In this document: positions 35,504 through 44,668 of the stretch, in pieces
Numbering within the stretch: position 1 is the stretch's first letter
How the letters are laid out: every line of letters begins with the position of its first letter
Origin: an uncultured Algimonas sp.
GTDB lineage: Bacteria; Pseudomonadota; Alphaproteobacteria; Caulobacterales; Maricaulaceae
Reading direction: 5' to 3'
DNA length: 64,000 nucleotides
Assembly: GCF_947498175.1 (NCBI RefSeq)
Contig: NZ_CANMJB010000001.1
Span: 1 to 64,000 of the forward strand
The notes under the pieces: model-generated
Databases searched by the model: none
The model's input: only the letters and a program-made list of their open reading frames with translations
What the model was told of the DNA's origin: nothing
Made by a program: the position numbers and the translations under genes

Positions 35504-36926
35504 AGTCCTCATGCCCGCTTTGTCTCCGACCATGGAGGAGGGGACGCTGGCCAAGTGGCTGGTGAAGGAAGGCGACACTGTCTCTTCGGGCGACCTGCTG
35601 GCCGAGATCGAAACGGACAAAGCGACCATGGAGGTCGAGGCCGTGGACGAGGGCACGGTGGCGAAACTGCTGGTTGCTGACGGCAGTGACGGCGTGAAAG
35701 TAAACGCTCCCATCGCGCTGCTGCTGGAAGACGGGGAGGATGCCAGCGCGCTAGAGGGTTATGAAGCCGGAGGCAATGACGGTGGTGGCGAAATTGCGCC
35801 TGTGACGCCCGACGGGGCGGAGAAGGGCGGTGCCAAGGCCGAAACCGGCGCGGCGGAGACGCGGCAGACGCGTTATGATGCTGAGCCGAAGGAGGCTGAT
35901 GTCCAACCCGCCGCTCATCCCGACGGAAGTCGGGACCCAGGCCAGGGTGCGGAAGCCCGCAAGCTGGATCCCGGCGTTCGCCGGGATGAGCGGAGTGGAA
36001 AGCGGATTTTCGCCAGTCCGCTCGCCAAGCGCCTGGCAGAACAAGCGGGGCTGGATCTTGCGTCCATCACCGGGTCCGGGCCGAACGGACGGATCGTGAA
36101 GGCGGATGTCGAGGCGGCCAAGTCGGCTCCGAAGCCTGCGCCGAAAACCGAAGCTTCCGAATCCGCGACAACCACCGAAGTCGGCCTGCCGCGCGCCACA
36201 GGCGGCGTCGAAGCGCTGACCAAGATGGGGGTGCCGCCTGAAAGCTATCGGCTGGAGCCATTGGACGGCGTGCAGAAGGTCATTGCCCGCCGCCTGACCA
36301 GCTCCAACGTCAACGTCCCGGACTTCCCGCTGACCATCGATTGCGAGATCGATGCGCTGCTGGCCATGCGCAAGGAACTGAACGCGCAGGCGCCCGAAGG
36401 CATCAAGATCAGTGTCAACGACATGTTGATCCGCGCTTGTGCGCTGAGCCTGAAGGCCGTGCCGGAAGGCAATGCCAGCTATACGGAGGACGGCCTGGCC
36501 TTTCACCATACTGCCGACGTCGCCGTGGCCGTCGCGACCGAACGCGGGCTGATCACGCCCATCGTGCGCGAGGCGGAGAACAAGGGCCTGTCGACCATTT
36601 CTGCGGAAATGACCGATCTGGCCGCCCGCGCGAGAGACGGCAAACTCAAGCCGCAGGAATATCAGGGCGGCAGCTTTTCCATCTCCAATCTGGGCATGTT
36701 CGGCATCAAAGAATTCGGCTCGATCATCAACGAACCGCACGGCATGATCCTGTCCGTCGGCGCGGGCGCCCCGCGCCCCGTGGTCAAGGACGGCGCGCTG
36801 GCCGTTGCGACCGTAATGACCGTGACGTTGACCTGCGACCACCGCGTCGTGGACGGCGCCGCCGGGGCGCGTTGGTTGCAGCACTTCAAGGGGTTGATCG
36901 AAAACCCGCTGACCATGATGCTCTAG
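35493..36926 (+). CDS. pdhC: Dihydrolipoamide acetyltransferase (E2) of pyruvate dehydrogenase
   Basis: A 477-residue E2 chain. The N-terminal lipoyl domain (1-80) carries Lys43. A variable linker contains a palindromic repeat translated in frame (residues about 140-167). The E1/E3-binding domain lies at about 170-208 ([31 protein letters not shown]). The catalytic acetyltransferase core from about 250 ends with [14 protein letters not shown], where His450 and Asp454 are catalytic. The start overlaps the AT-rich orphan. Confidence 0.95.
   Translation: MPIEVLMPALSPTMEEGTLAKWLVKEGDTVSSGDLLAEIETDKATMEVEAVDEGTVAKLLVADGSDGVKVNAPIALLLEDGEDASALEGYEAGGNDGGGEIAPVTPDGAEKGGAKAETGAAETRQTRYDAEPKEADVQPAAHPDGSRDPGQGAEARKLDPGVRRDERSGKRIFASPLAKRLAEQAGLDLASITGSGPNGRIVKADVEAAKSAPKPAPKTEASESATTTEVGLPRATGGVEALTKMGVPPESYRLEPLDGVQKVIARRLTSSNVNVPDFPLTIDCEIDALLAMRKELNAQAPEGIKISVNDMLIRACALSLKAVPEGNASYTEDGLAFHHTADVAVAVATERGLITPIVREAENKGLSTISAEMTDLAARARDGKLKPQEYQGGSFSISNLGMFGIKEFGSIINEPHGMILSVGAGAPRPVVKDGALAVATVMTVTLTCDHRVVDGAAGARWLQHFKGLIENPLTMML
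35911..35993. repeat. Palindromic repeat translated within pdhC
   Basis: An 83-bp element with perfect 12-bp outer inverted ends (CCGCTCATCCCG at 35911-35922 and CGGGATGAGCGG at 35982-35993). It contains two inner hairpins: CCCGAC-GGAA-GTCGGG and CCCGGC-GTTC-GCCGGG. This is the form of dispersed repeats found in intergenic DNA of many alphaproteobacteria, yet here it lies inside a coding sequence and keeps the reading frame open, adding about 28 residues to the linker before the E3-binding domain. Confidence 0.85.
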
Positions 36927-37039
36927 GTGACATGTTCCGGAGGCGACGCGGTTTAAGCGGTTTCGCCTGCTGCGTGTGCCGGGTTGAGGGGGTTCGCGCG
37001 CTCCGATAGGCTTCGGGGCGAGCCTGCCCGGAGCCCGTC

Positions 37040-37516
37040 ATGGTGCTGAAATATCTGACTGTCGGCGTGATTTCCGCGATCCTCGTCGCGCTGGCGATCT
37101 TCCTGATGCTGGATGACGAAACGGTGGAACGCATCCGGGCCGACCGGGACCAGGCCGTGATGCAGAAGGCCGCGCCGGAGCTTCGCCGTTCCGGTGTTCC
37201 CGGCAAAGACGCCCGATCCGACTCGCCAGAAACCCAGCGCATCGAAGTGGACGCGATCGAAATCATGGGCGCGCGCGACGCCGCCATACTTGATGACCTG
37301 AACGGCGCGCTCGCCGACGACGATCACGACAAGGCGGCCGATCTGATCCGCCGCCTGTCCTCGCCCCCGTTGCGCGACACGGCGCGGCAGCGCATCGGCA
37401 TCGGCCATGCCCGCGCCGGACGGATGGACGACGCCTTGGCCATGGCCGAAGCGGTCGAGATCGCGGAGCTGGCCGACCCGGTGCGGGCGGCCATCCTGCG
37501 CGCGGCGGAGGAGTAG
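37040..37516 (+). CDS. Hypothetical membrane-anchored protein
   Basis: A 158-residue protein with one N-terminal transmembrane helix (about 7-26, VGVISAILVALAIFLML) and a helical cytoplasmic or periplasmic tail rich in Asp, Arg and Ala. The tail has repeated short helices (DHDKAADLIRRLSSPPLRDTARQRIGIGHARAG) resembling a degenerate TPR. No family is recognised. It lies between pdhC and lpd. Confidence 0.5.
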   Translation: MVLKYLTVGVISAILVALAIFLMLDDETVERIRADRDQAVMQKAAPELRRSGVPGKDARSDSPETQRIEVDAIEIMGARDAAILDDLNGALADDDHDKAADLIRRLSSPPLRDTARQRIGIGHARAGRMDDALAMAEAVEIAELADPVRAAILRAAEE

Positions 37517-37784
37517 GGCGGCCAACATGGCCATCAACACCCTAACTCTTGTCTTGCCCTCGGCACTGAATGCCGGGATGCGAGACGTCGAGATGCCGAG
37601 AATGAAGACTCTGTCGCCTTAGAGCTTGGCAGACCCAAGTCTCTCCCTTGCCTGAACTGCGACTGTCGCGACCATCCTCTTGCGCCCATTTGGATGCACA
37701 CCTAGGGCGGGTTTACTACGGGTCGCGTAGCGATCCGCGGCCCCTTCACGGGAACGCCAATCCATCAGGCTAGAGTAGGTCATC

Positions 37785-39170
37785 ATGAGCGACTTCGACG
37801 TCATCATCATCGGTTCCGGACCCGGCGGCTACGTCACGGCGATACGGGCGAGCCAGCTGGGCAAGACCGTCGCCGTGATCGAGAAGGCCGATCTGGGCGG
37901 CGTGTGCCTGAACTGGGGCTGCATCCCGACCAAGGCCATGCTGCGATCCGCCGAAGTCTACGAGAACATGCAACACGCCAAGGCCTATGGCCTCAGCGCG
38001 GAGACGGGCTACGATCTCGACGCCATCGTGAAGCGCTCGCGCGACATCGCCGGGCAGCTGTCGGGCGGGGTGAAGCACCTGATGAAGAAGAACAAGATCA
38101 CGGTGATCGGCGGCCATGCCTCGCTGGAACCCGGCGACCCGGCGCCCATCGTCAGCGTCGAAGGCAAGACTTACACGGCCGACCACGTCATCGTCGCGTC
38201 CGGCGCCCGGGCGCGGACCATCCCGCAGGCTGGGCTGGAACCGGACGGGCAGTTCATCTGGACCGCGCGCGAAGCCATGGTGCCGGACACGGTTCCGGAA
38301 CGGCTTCTGGTGATCGGATCGGGGGCCATTGGAATGGAATTCGCCAGCTTCTTCTCCGCTTTCGGGGCGAAGACGACTGTAGTCGAGATGATGGACCGCA
38401 TTCTTCCGGCCGAAGACGAAGAGGTTTCTGCTTTCGCGAAGAAACAGTTCGAGAAGCGCGGCCTGACCTTCAAGCTCGGTACGCAAGCGTCTCTGAAGAC
38501 CGGCAAGACCGGCGTCACGGCGACCTTCACCAAGGACGGCAGAGAGGAGACGGCGGAGTTCGACCGCGTCGTGCTGGCCGTCGGAATCGTCGGCAATGTC
38601 GAGGATATGGGTCTGGAGGCGCTCGGCGTGACCATCGAGCGCAGCCATATCGTGACGGACGAGTATTCGCGCACCGGCGTGCCGAACCTCTACGCCATTG
38701 GCGACGTCACCGGCGCGCCCTGGCTCGCGCACAAGGCGTCGCACGAAGGCATCATCTGCATCGAAAAGATCGCGGGGCTCGATCCCCATCCGCTCGACCC
38801 CAAACGCATTCCGGGCTGCACCTATTGCCATCCGCAAGTCGCCAGCGTCGGCCATACCGAGGCCGAAGCGAAGGAGGCGGGCTACGATGTCAAGGTCGGC
38901 AATTTCCCCTTCATCGGCAATGGCAAGGCCATTGCGCTGGGAGAGTCCGAAGGGTTCGTGAAGACCGTGTTCGACGCAGGCACCGGCGAGCTGCTCGGCG
39001 CCCATATGATCGGGGCGGAGGTGACGGAACTGATCCAGGGCTACGCCATCGCGCAGACGCTGGAAACGACCGAGCACGAACTGATCGAGACGGTCTTCCC
39101 GCATCCGACTTTGTCGGAAATGATGCACGAAGCCACCCTGTCGGCTTATGGTCGCGCGCTGCATTTCTAG
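37785..39170 (+). CDS. lpdA: Dihydrolipoamide dehydrogenase
   Basis: The E3 flavoenzyme that reoxidises dihydrolipoyl groups using NAD+. The 461 residues include the FAD-binding GSGPGGY at 10-16, the redox pair Cys41 and Cys46 in GGVCLNWGC, the NAD-binding VIGSGAIGMEFASF, the second FAD motif LYAIGDVTGAPWLAHKA, and the catalytic His-Glu pair in VFPHPTLSE. It serves pyruvate dehydrogenase encoded upstream. A 268-base gap precedes it. An inverted repeat follows the stop codon. Confidence 0.97.
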   Translation: MSDFDVIIIGSGPGGYVTAIRASQLGKTVAVIEKADLGGVCLNWGCIPTKAMLRSAEVYENMQHAKAYGLSAETGYDLDAIVKRSRDIAGQLSGGVKHLMKKNKITVIGGHASLEPGDPAPIVSVEGKTYTADHVIVASGARARTIPQAGLEPDGQFIWTAREAMVPDTVPERLLVIGSGAIGMEFASFFSAFGAKTTVVEMMDRILPAEDEEVSAFAKKQFEKRGLTFKLGTQASLKTGKTGVTATFTKDGREETAEFDRVVLAVGIVGNVEDMGLEALGVTIERSHIVTDEYSRTGVPNLYAIGDVTGAPWLAHKASHEGIICIEKIAGLDPHPLDPKRIPGCTYCHPQVASVGHTEAEAKEAGYDVKVGNFPFIGNGKAIALGESEGFVKTVFDAGTGELLGAHMIGAEVTELIQGYAIAQTLETTEHELIETVFPHPTLSEMMHEATLSAYGRALHF

Positions 39171-39187
39171 GGTATAATAGCGTTTTT

Positions 39188-39216
39188 CCTCATACTGGAC
39201 CAAGTCCAGGATGAGG
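39188..39216. terminator. Inverted repeat between convergent lpd and acyltransferase genes
   Basis: CCTCAT-A-CTGGAC, loop CAA, GTCCAG-G-ATGAGG: 12 paired bases with one A/G mismatch, in the 56-base space between two convergent stop codons. A T-run precedes it on the plus strand but none follows it in either direction, so it is likely a bidirectional stem that slows both transcripts rather than a classical terminator. The form resembles short dispersed palindromes. Confidence 0.5.
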
Positions 39217-39226
39217 CGTGAGAGGT

Positions 39227-40342
39227 CTAATTCAGCATCAGGGCCGATCTGGTCCTCGGCACGCCCCGCCCGAAGCGCAGCCAGCGGCCGAGATCGCCTT
39301 TCTGCGCCAGCATGGGCTTCTCCACCATCGTCCAGGACAGCCAGGACAAGGCGAGAACGACAGGCAAGGCGAGGACGAACAGGGCGGCCACATCCAGCCC
39401 GGGCCACCATTGGATCAGCAACTGCATCACGCCCCAATGGTAGATGTAGGCGCCGTAGGACAGGTCGGGCCATCTTTGCAGCGCGGCCAGTCGCGGCAGG
39501 CGCATATAGGCCAGCAGCATCACGGCGGTCGCCAGAAACAGGTTGACGGCGACTTCGACCAATGCCGTGTCGCGGAGCCCCCACGCCAGTACGAACAGGA
39601 CGGGCAGGGCGGCCCAGCGGTAGCGCAGCCGGTCCCGATAGGCGAACAGGGTCGCGCCCAGCCCGTAAGCCATGCCGAAGCGTGTCAGGCTTTCCGCCGT
39701 GGCCGGCAGTCCGTCGAACAGCCCGAAGCTTTGCCCAGCCATCCAGACCATCGCCGGCAGCGCGAACTGCGCCAGCACCATCCAGCGCCGCCGCATCAGG
39801 CCGAGCGCGAAGGCTGCGCCGGTGGCGACGTAGCAGATCATCTCGAAGCGCAGCGTCCAGAGCGGGTGGGAGGCGTAGGGCTCCCCATTGCCCTCGAACA
39901 CGCCAGGCAGGATCAGGTCGGTGTTGGCGAAGCTGAGCACCTTGAAAGGCTGCAGCCAGAGGCCGGGGTCCAACAGATAGTCGCCGACCGGCCAGCTCGT
40001 CGCGACCGGGCCAAGGAGGAAGAGAATGAAGGCCACATGCACGATCAGCGCCGGATAGATGCGCAGGAGGCGGGCGGCGGCGAACGCCGGTCCGTCGTTC
40101 CGGAAGAACATCGAGCCGGTGACGAGGAAACCGCTGGCGATGAAGAACAGGTTCACTGCGAGGTAGGACGGTGTGTAGTGGAACAGCATCTGCGGTTCAT
40201 GGTCCACGCCGCCGCGCGTGATGACGAAGGCGTGGCCTACCATCACCATCAGGGCGAAGACCAGGCGCAACGGTGTGAAGAAATTGTCGTGGCCGTCGCG
40301 GACGGCTACGCCTTTCGTCTTCACTGTGCGTGCCATCGTCAT
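39227..40342 (-). CDS. Acyltransferase 3 family membrane protein
   Basis: A 371-residue integral membrane protein with about ten helices. The N-terminal region FFTPLRLVFALMVMVGHAF contains the conserved Arg and His of the acyltransferase-3 family (Arg in LRLVFA and His in VGHAF), followed by LAVNLFFIASGFLVTGSMF. Relatives O-acetylate or acylate sugars of LPS, peptidoglycan or exopolysaccharide. It is unrelated in function to the surrounding lipoate genes. Confidence 0.85.
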   Translation of the reverse strand: MTMARTVKTKGVAVRDGHDNFFTPLRLVFALMVMVGHAFVITRGGVDHEPQMLFHYTPSYLAVNLFFIASGFLVTGSMFFRNDGPAFAAARLLRIYPALIVHVAFILFLLGPVATSWPVGDYLLDPGLWLQPFKVLSFANTDLILPGVFEGNGEPYASHPLWTLRFEMICYVATGAAFALGLMRRRWMVLAQFALPAMVWMAGQSFGLFDGLPATAESLTRFGMAYGLGATLFAYRDRLRYRWAALPVLFVLAWGLRDTALVEVAVNLFLATAVMLLAYMRLPRLAALQRWPDLSYGAYIYHWGVMQLLIQWWPGLDVAALFVLALPVVLALSWLSWTMVEKPMLAQKGDLGRWLRFGRGVPRTRSALMLN

Positions 40343-40524
40343 ACGTGCCCAAACCCTAGCCGTTGCACGCTTAAGGAATGCAAAATGCGCGCCGGAAGGG
40401 CGTACCTCGCTGCAAACGATCCGGACATGGTGAATGCGGGTTTAACGGCCGGCATTCGCGCAAGCAGCGCGTGCGCATTCGCCTCTTGTGAATCGGTGTC
40501 CGCCACGCCAGTTAGGGCGTCGTC

Positions 40525-41481
40525 ATGGCCACACTGATCGATCTCCAGCACCGCCCCCGTCCGCGCCACCCGGAAAAGGCCAACCGGCCCGAAACGGACG
40601 TGCTGCGCAAACCGGCCTGGATCCGCGTCAAGGCCCCGACATCCAAGGGCTATGCGGAAACGCGCAAGATCGTGAAGGACAAGGGCCTCGTCACGGTCTG
40701 CGAGGAAGCGGCCTGCCCGAATATCGGCGAATGCTGGGAGAAGTCCCACGCGACCTTCATGATCCTCGGCGAGGTCTGCACCCGTGCTTGCGCTTTCTGC
40801 AATGTCGCGACGGGTCTGCCGCAGGCGGTGGATCATGCGGAACCCGGAAAGATCGCCGAGGCGGTGTCGGAAATGAACCTGCAGCATGTCGTCATCACCT
40901 CGGTGGACCGGGACGACCTGGCCGATGGCGGGGCGCAGCATTTCGTGGACGTGATCGAAGCGATCCGCGCCCGTTCGCCGAAAACGACGATCGAGATCCT
41001 GACGCCCGATTTCCTGCGCAAGGGAGACGCGCCGGATCGGGTGATCGACGCGCGGCCGGACGTGTTCAACCACAATCTCGAAACCGTGCCGCGGCTCTAC
41101 CTCTCCATCCGTCCCGGGGCGCGCTATTTCCACTCGTTGCGCCTGCTGGAGAAGGTCAAGGACCGCGATCCGAGCCAGTTCACCAAGTCCGGCCTGATGG
41201 TTGGCCTCGGAGAGACCAAGGAAGAAGTCATGCAAGTCATGGACGACATGCGCAGTGCGGGCATCGATTTCCTGACCATCGGTCAGTATCTGCAGCCGAC
41301 GCGCCGCCATGCCAAGCTCGAACGCTTCGTCACCCCCGACGAGTTTAAGGCCTACGAGACCATTGCCCGTGCCAAGGGGTTCCTGATGGTGTCGGCCAGC
41401 CCGCTGACGCGCTCGTCCTATCATGCGGACAGCGATTTCGCGCAGCTCCGCGCCGCGCGCGATGCGCAGCTCGGCCGCTGA
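40525..41481 (+). CDS. lipA: Lipoyl synthase
   Basis: A radical-SAM enzyme that inserts two sulfurs into octanoyl chains on lipoyl domains. It has 318 residues. The auxiliary cluster cysteines are Cys59, Cys64 and Cys70 ([13 protein letters not shown]) and the radical-SAM CxxxCxxC is Cys85, Cys89 and Cys92 (CTRACAFC). It supplies the cofactor for the E1 beta and E2 lipoyl domains encoded upstream. The gene downstream starts 11 bases after its stop codon. Confidence 0.97.
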   Translation: MATLIDLQHRPRPRHPEKANRPETDVLRKPAWIRVKAPTSKGYAETRKIVKDKGLVTVCEEAACPNIGECWEKSHATFMILGEVCTRACAFCNVATGLPQAVDHAEPGKIAEAVSEMNLQHVVITSVDRDDLADGGAQHFVDVIEAIRARSPKTTIEILTPDFLRKGDAPDRVIDARPDVFNHNLETVPRLYLSIRPGARYFHSLRLLEKVKDRDPSQFTKSGLMVGLGETKEEVMQVMDDMRSAGIDFLTIGQYLQPTRRHAKLERFVTPDEFKAYETIARAKGFLMVSASPLTRSSYHADSDFAQLRAARDAQLGR

Positions 41482-41491
41482 CGGGCCTTCC

Positions 41492-42001
41492 ATGCCGTCG
41501 ACCCAGTTTCTGCAGCATGTGCCCCATGCGCCCGATTGCGTGATGAGCTTGGTCACGGACGTCGAACGCTATCCCGACTTCGTTCCTGCCATGAGCGCGC
41601 TGCGCAAGACGCGCGATCTGCCGGACGGGTTCGAGGCCGAAGCCGTGATCACCTTCAAGGGCATCACCGAGACCTTCGCCTCGCGCGTCAAGATCGATCC
41701 GGAAGACCGGACGGTCGTGGCCGCCAAGCTGCGTAAAGGCGGGCCGGTCAAGTCGCTGGAGAACAGCTGGCGGTTCCATGCCATGTCGGACGGTTCGACT
41801 CTGGTGGATTTCCATGTCGATGTGCGGCTGGTGTTCCCGCTGGAAGCGCTGTTGCGGCAGAAGTTCGAGAAGGCCAAGACGGTCGTTCGCGATGTCTTCA
41901 TCGAACAGGCGGCCGAACATTGCCCGCCTGTCGGCGACGGCTCGAAGATCGATCTGGTCGCCGAAGCGACGCGTCTAGGTTTGGTGGACCGCCTCGTTTA
42001 G
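41492..42001 (+). CDS. RatA/COQ10-type START-domain protein
   Basis: A 169-residue protein with the signature of the bacterial ubiquinone-binding COQ10/RatA family: YPDFVPAMSALRKTRDL near the N-terminus, then FKGITETFASRVKIDPEDRTV and LVDFHVDVRLVFPLEALLRQKFEKAK. The fold is a START-like lipid pocket; the family is linked to coenzyme Q function, although some members are called ribosome-association toxins. The start at 41492 is preferred by homology. Its 3' end overlaps the convergent cinA-like gene by 27 bases. Confidence 0.85.
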   Translation: MPSTQFLQHVPHAPDCVMSLVTDVERYPDFVPAMSALRKTRDLPDGFEAEAVITFKGITETFASRVKIDPEDRTVVAAKLRKGGPVKSLENSWRFHAMSDGSTLVDFHVDVRLVFPLEALLRQKFEKAKTVVRDVFIEQAAEHCPPVGDGSKIDLVAEATRLGLVDRLV

Positions 42002-42478
42002 CATCGTCAGCGCGTGCAGCACGGCCTGATCGCGCACGCGGTTGCGGGGTAGATCGCCAAACGGTTTCATTTGCGCCGTGACGCCTCGGTCCGATGCCAG
42101 CCCGAACCAGACTGTGCCGACCGGTTTTTCCAGCGATCCGCCACTGGGTCCGGCTATGCCGGTGATCGAGATCGCGTAGTCGACATCCAACCGGTCCCGC
42201 CCGCCCGCCGCCATCTCCAGCGCGGTCTGTTCGCTCACGGCGCCGTATCGTTGCAGCGTGTCGGCCGAAACGCCGACCAGGCTCTGCTTCAACGCATTGG
42301 AATAGGTCAGGAAGCCGCCATGGAAGACCGTCGAGCTGCCCGGCGGGGCCGTGAGCGCCGCGCCCAGCAGGCCGCCCGTGCAGCTTTCCACCACGCCGAG
42401 AGTGGCGCCCTTTTCCTTGGCCAGATCGAGCAGCGCCTGCGACCGGCGGAACATGTCGGCGAGGACCGGGTCGCTCAT
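41975..42478 (-). CDS. CinA C-terminal-type nicotinamide-nucleotide amidase
   Basis: A 167-residue protein of the competence/damage-inducible CinA C-terminal domain, known as a nicotinamide mononucleotide deamidase. The pattern is GVVESCTGGLLGAALTAPPGSS, FHGGFLTYSNALK, and SITGIAGPSGGS-EKPVGTVWFG. There is no N-terminal molybdopterin-like domain, so this is the short stand-alone form. The start overlaps the ispDF stop (ATGA), giving an operon. Confidence 0.88.
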   Translation of the reverse strand: MSDPVLADMFRRSQALLDLAKEKGATLGVVESCTGGLLGAALTAPPGSSTVFHGGFLTYSNALKQSLVGVSADTLQRYGAVSEQTALEMAAGGRDRLDVDYAISITGIAGPSGGSLEKPVGTVWFGLASDRGVTAQMKPFGDLPRNRVRDQAVLHALTMLNEAVHQT

Positions 42479-43608
42479 TCCGGAACCTCCAGCGTCGCCA
42501 ATGCCTGCGCCGCAATGCCCTCGCGACGCCCGGTGAAGCCGAGCGTTTCGGTCGTCGTCGCCTTGATCGAGACGCGGGCGAAGGGCAGGCCGGTGATCTC
42601 CGCCACGCGCGCGCGCATGGCCTCGCGGTAGGGCTTCACCTTGGGCCGTTCGCAGATGATCGTCAGATCGACATGGCGCAGCGTTGCGCCCTGATCTTGG
42701 GCCAAGTGGATCGCGTGCTGCAGGAAGCGGTCGGACGCCGCACCTTTCCATTGCGGATCGTCCGGCGGAAAATGATCGCCGATATCGCCTTGCGCGACGG
42801 CGCCCAGGATAGCGTCAGTGATGGCGTGCAACCCGACATCGGCGTCCGAATGACCGACCAGCGTGTAACGGCTCTCGACCTCTACCCCGCACAGCCAGAG
42901 CGGATCGTCGCTCTCGGCCAGCTTGTGGACGTCGAAACCGGATCCGGTGACGGTCAAGGTGGGCGCTCTCAACATGGCTTCCGCCTTGGCGAAGTCCTCC
43001 GGCCACGTCACCTTGAAATTGCGGTCCGACCCCGGCGTGAATGCCAGCGACAGCCCGGCGTCGCGGGCGACGGCGATGTCGTCATGGGCCGCAACGTCGA
43101 GCGGCAGCGCATCGAAAGCGGCCTTGATCGGCCCGTAGCGGAAGGCTTGGGGCGTCTGGACGCGGTGCAATACGTTCCGGTCCACCGCATCGAAGCCGTC
43201 CGTTTTCAACGCATCGACGATCGGCAGCGCCGGAACGGCGCCGTCATGGGTGCGAAGCGCGTCCAGCAAAGGCCGGACGAGAGTCGCATCGATGAAAGGG
43301 CGGGCCGCGTCGTGGATCATGACGATATCCGGCGGATCGTCCGATAGTGCGTCCAGTCCGGCACGGACCGATGCGGTCCGGGTCGCACCGCCCGTGACGA
43401 TGACGGCCTCCGGGGCGAGATCGCCCGCTTGCCGGTCACCGGCGGCGACGACCAGCACGGTCCGGCTGAAAATCTGCGTGTCCGCTGCATGTTTGAGCGT
43501 ATGCGCGAGCAGAGGTTGCCCGCGTAAAAGTTTGTATTGCTTAGGGACTTTCCCTCTCGCGCGTTCGCCACGCCCGGCGGCGACCAAAATCAGTGCGCAG
43601 TCGGTCAA
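42475..43608 (-). CDS. ispDF: Bifunctional IspD/IspF of the MEP isoprenoid pathway
   Basis: A 377-residue fusion. The N-terminal IspD part (about 1-220) has ALILVAAGRGERARGKVPKQY and makes CDP-methylerythritol. The C-terminal IspF part (about 225-377) has GFDVHKL and GHSDADVGLHAITDAILGA, forming the cyclodiphosphate. The fusion is standard in many Alphaproteobacteria. The start is TTG 43608, because the codon before it is a stop; GAGG lies eight bases upstream. It supplies the isoprenoid precursors for the carotenoid and quinone pathways seen nearby. Confidence 0.95.
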   Translation of the reverse strand: MTDCALILVAAGRGERARGKVPKQYKLLRGQPLLAHTLKHAADTQIFSRTVLVVAAGDRQAGDLAPEAVIVTGGATRTASVRAGLDALSDDPPDIVMIHDAARPFIDATLVRPLLDALRTHDGAVPALPIVDALKTDGFDAVDRNVLHRVQTPQAFRYGPIKAAFDALPLDVAAHDDIAVARDAGLSLAFTPGSDRNFKVTWPEDFAKAEAMLRAPTLTVTGSGFDVHKLAESDDPLWLCGVEVESRYTLVGHSDADVGLHAITDAILGAVAQGDIGDHFPPDDPQWKGAASDRFLQHAIHLAQDQGATLRHVDLTIICERPKVKPYREAMRARVAEITGLPFARVSIKATTTETLGFTGRREGIAAQALATLEVPE

Positions 43609-43672
43609 TTACGGGCCTCGCCAATGCTGAATTATTGTGCGCAGGCCGGGGCTCGGCTAGGGCGTGTCCCTG

Positions 43673-44668
43673 ATGGCAAATCCTGTCCATATCGGCAAGC
43701 TGGCCTTGCGGTCGCGAGTCCTGGTCGCACCCATGTCCGGCGTGACGGACCTGCCGTTCCGACGCATCCTGTTGCGTTTCGAACCCGGCGCAGTCGTATC
43801 GGAAATGATTGCCGGCGAAGGGCTGGCCAAGGACGAGCCCGAAAACGTCGCGCGCGCGGCGGGCGGGGCCGGGATAGACCCCATGGCCGTGCAGCTGGTT
43901 GGGCGCGATCCCCACTGGATGGCCGCGGGGGCCATGAAGCTGGAAGCGGCGGGCGCGGCCTTGATCGACATCAATTTCGGGTGTCCGGCCCGGAAGGTGG
44001 TGACCGGCCTGAGCGGCAGCGCCATGATGCGCGAGCCGGGGCTGGCCCGCGATATCGTCGCAGCGGTCGTCTCAGCCGTCTCCGTTCCGGTGACGGTGAA
44101 GATGCGATTGGGCTGGGACCATGACAGTCTGAACGCGCCGCGGATCGCGCGCGATGCCGTGGATGCAGGGGCGGTCGGCATCACCGTGCATGGCCGCACG
44201 CGTTGCCAATTCTACAAGGGGCGTGCGGACTGGGCGGCCGTTCGCCCGACCGTCGAAGCGGTGGACGTGCCGGTTTTCGTCAATGGCGACATCGCCTGTG
44301 CGGATAGCGCGCTGGCTGCGATGGAACAGTCGGGCGCGGACGGCGTCATGGTCGGGCGGGCGCTGATCGGGCGGCCCTGGGCGCTGCCGTCCATCATGGC
44401 GGCGGTCGACGGGTTGCTGCCACCTGCAGCTTCGACGGCGGCGCAAAAGGCGCGCCATGCCGTGGATCACTACCGGGAAATCCTCGACTTCTATCCGCGC
44501 GCCAAGGCCGTGCGGATCGCGCGCAAACATTTGGTCGGATATGCCGAAGAGGCCGGGTTGAGCGACTCTGACATGCGCCGCCAGCGCCTCGCACGGTCCG
44601 ACGATCCGGATGAAGTCCTCTCGCTTCTTGCGACCCTTTTCGCCGATGCGAAGCGGGACGCGGCATGA
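43673..44668 (+). CDS. dusB: tRNA-dihydrouridine synthase DusB
   Basis: A 331-residue flavin-dependent tRNA-modifying enzyme. It begins with VHIGKLALRSRVLVAPMSGVTDLPFRRI and includes INFGCPARKV with the catalytic Cys, and the VHGRTRCQFY and GDIACADSA segments. In Alphaproteobacteria dusB (nifR3) commonly heads the ntrBC operon, as here: its stop overlaps the ntrB start. ATG 43673 is used; a GTG at 43664 is possible. Confidence 0.94.
   Translation: MANPVHIGKLALRSRVLVAPMSGVTDLPFRRILLRFEPGAVVSEMIAGEGLAKDEPENVARAAGGAGIDPMAVQLVGRDPHWMAAGAMKLEAAGAALIDINFGCPARKVVTGLSGSAMMREPGLARDIVAAVVSAVSVPVTVKMRLGWDHDSLNAPRIARDAVDAGAVGITVHGRTRCQFYKGRADWAAVRPTVEAVDVPVFVNGDIACADSALAAMEQSGADGVMVGRALIGRPWALPSIMAAVDGLLPPAASTAAQKARHAVDHYREILDFYPRAKAVRIARKHLVGYAEEAGLSDSDMRRQRLARSDDPDEVLSLLATLFADAKRDAA

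Noticed and set aside
35830-36099. Overlapping frame with a SWIPAFAG-like peptide within pdhC
   Set aside because: This is the alternative-frame reading of the palindromic repeat, often annotated as spurious genes.
39173-39178. TATAAT hexamer after lpdA
   Set aside because: No plus-strand gene lies downstream and no -35 was found at a proper distance; likely chance.
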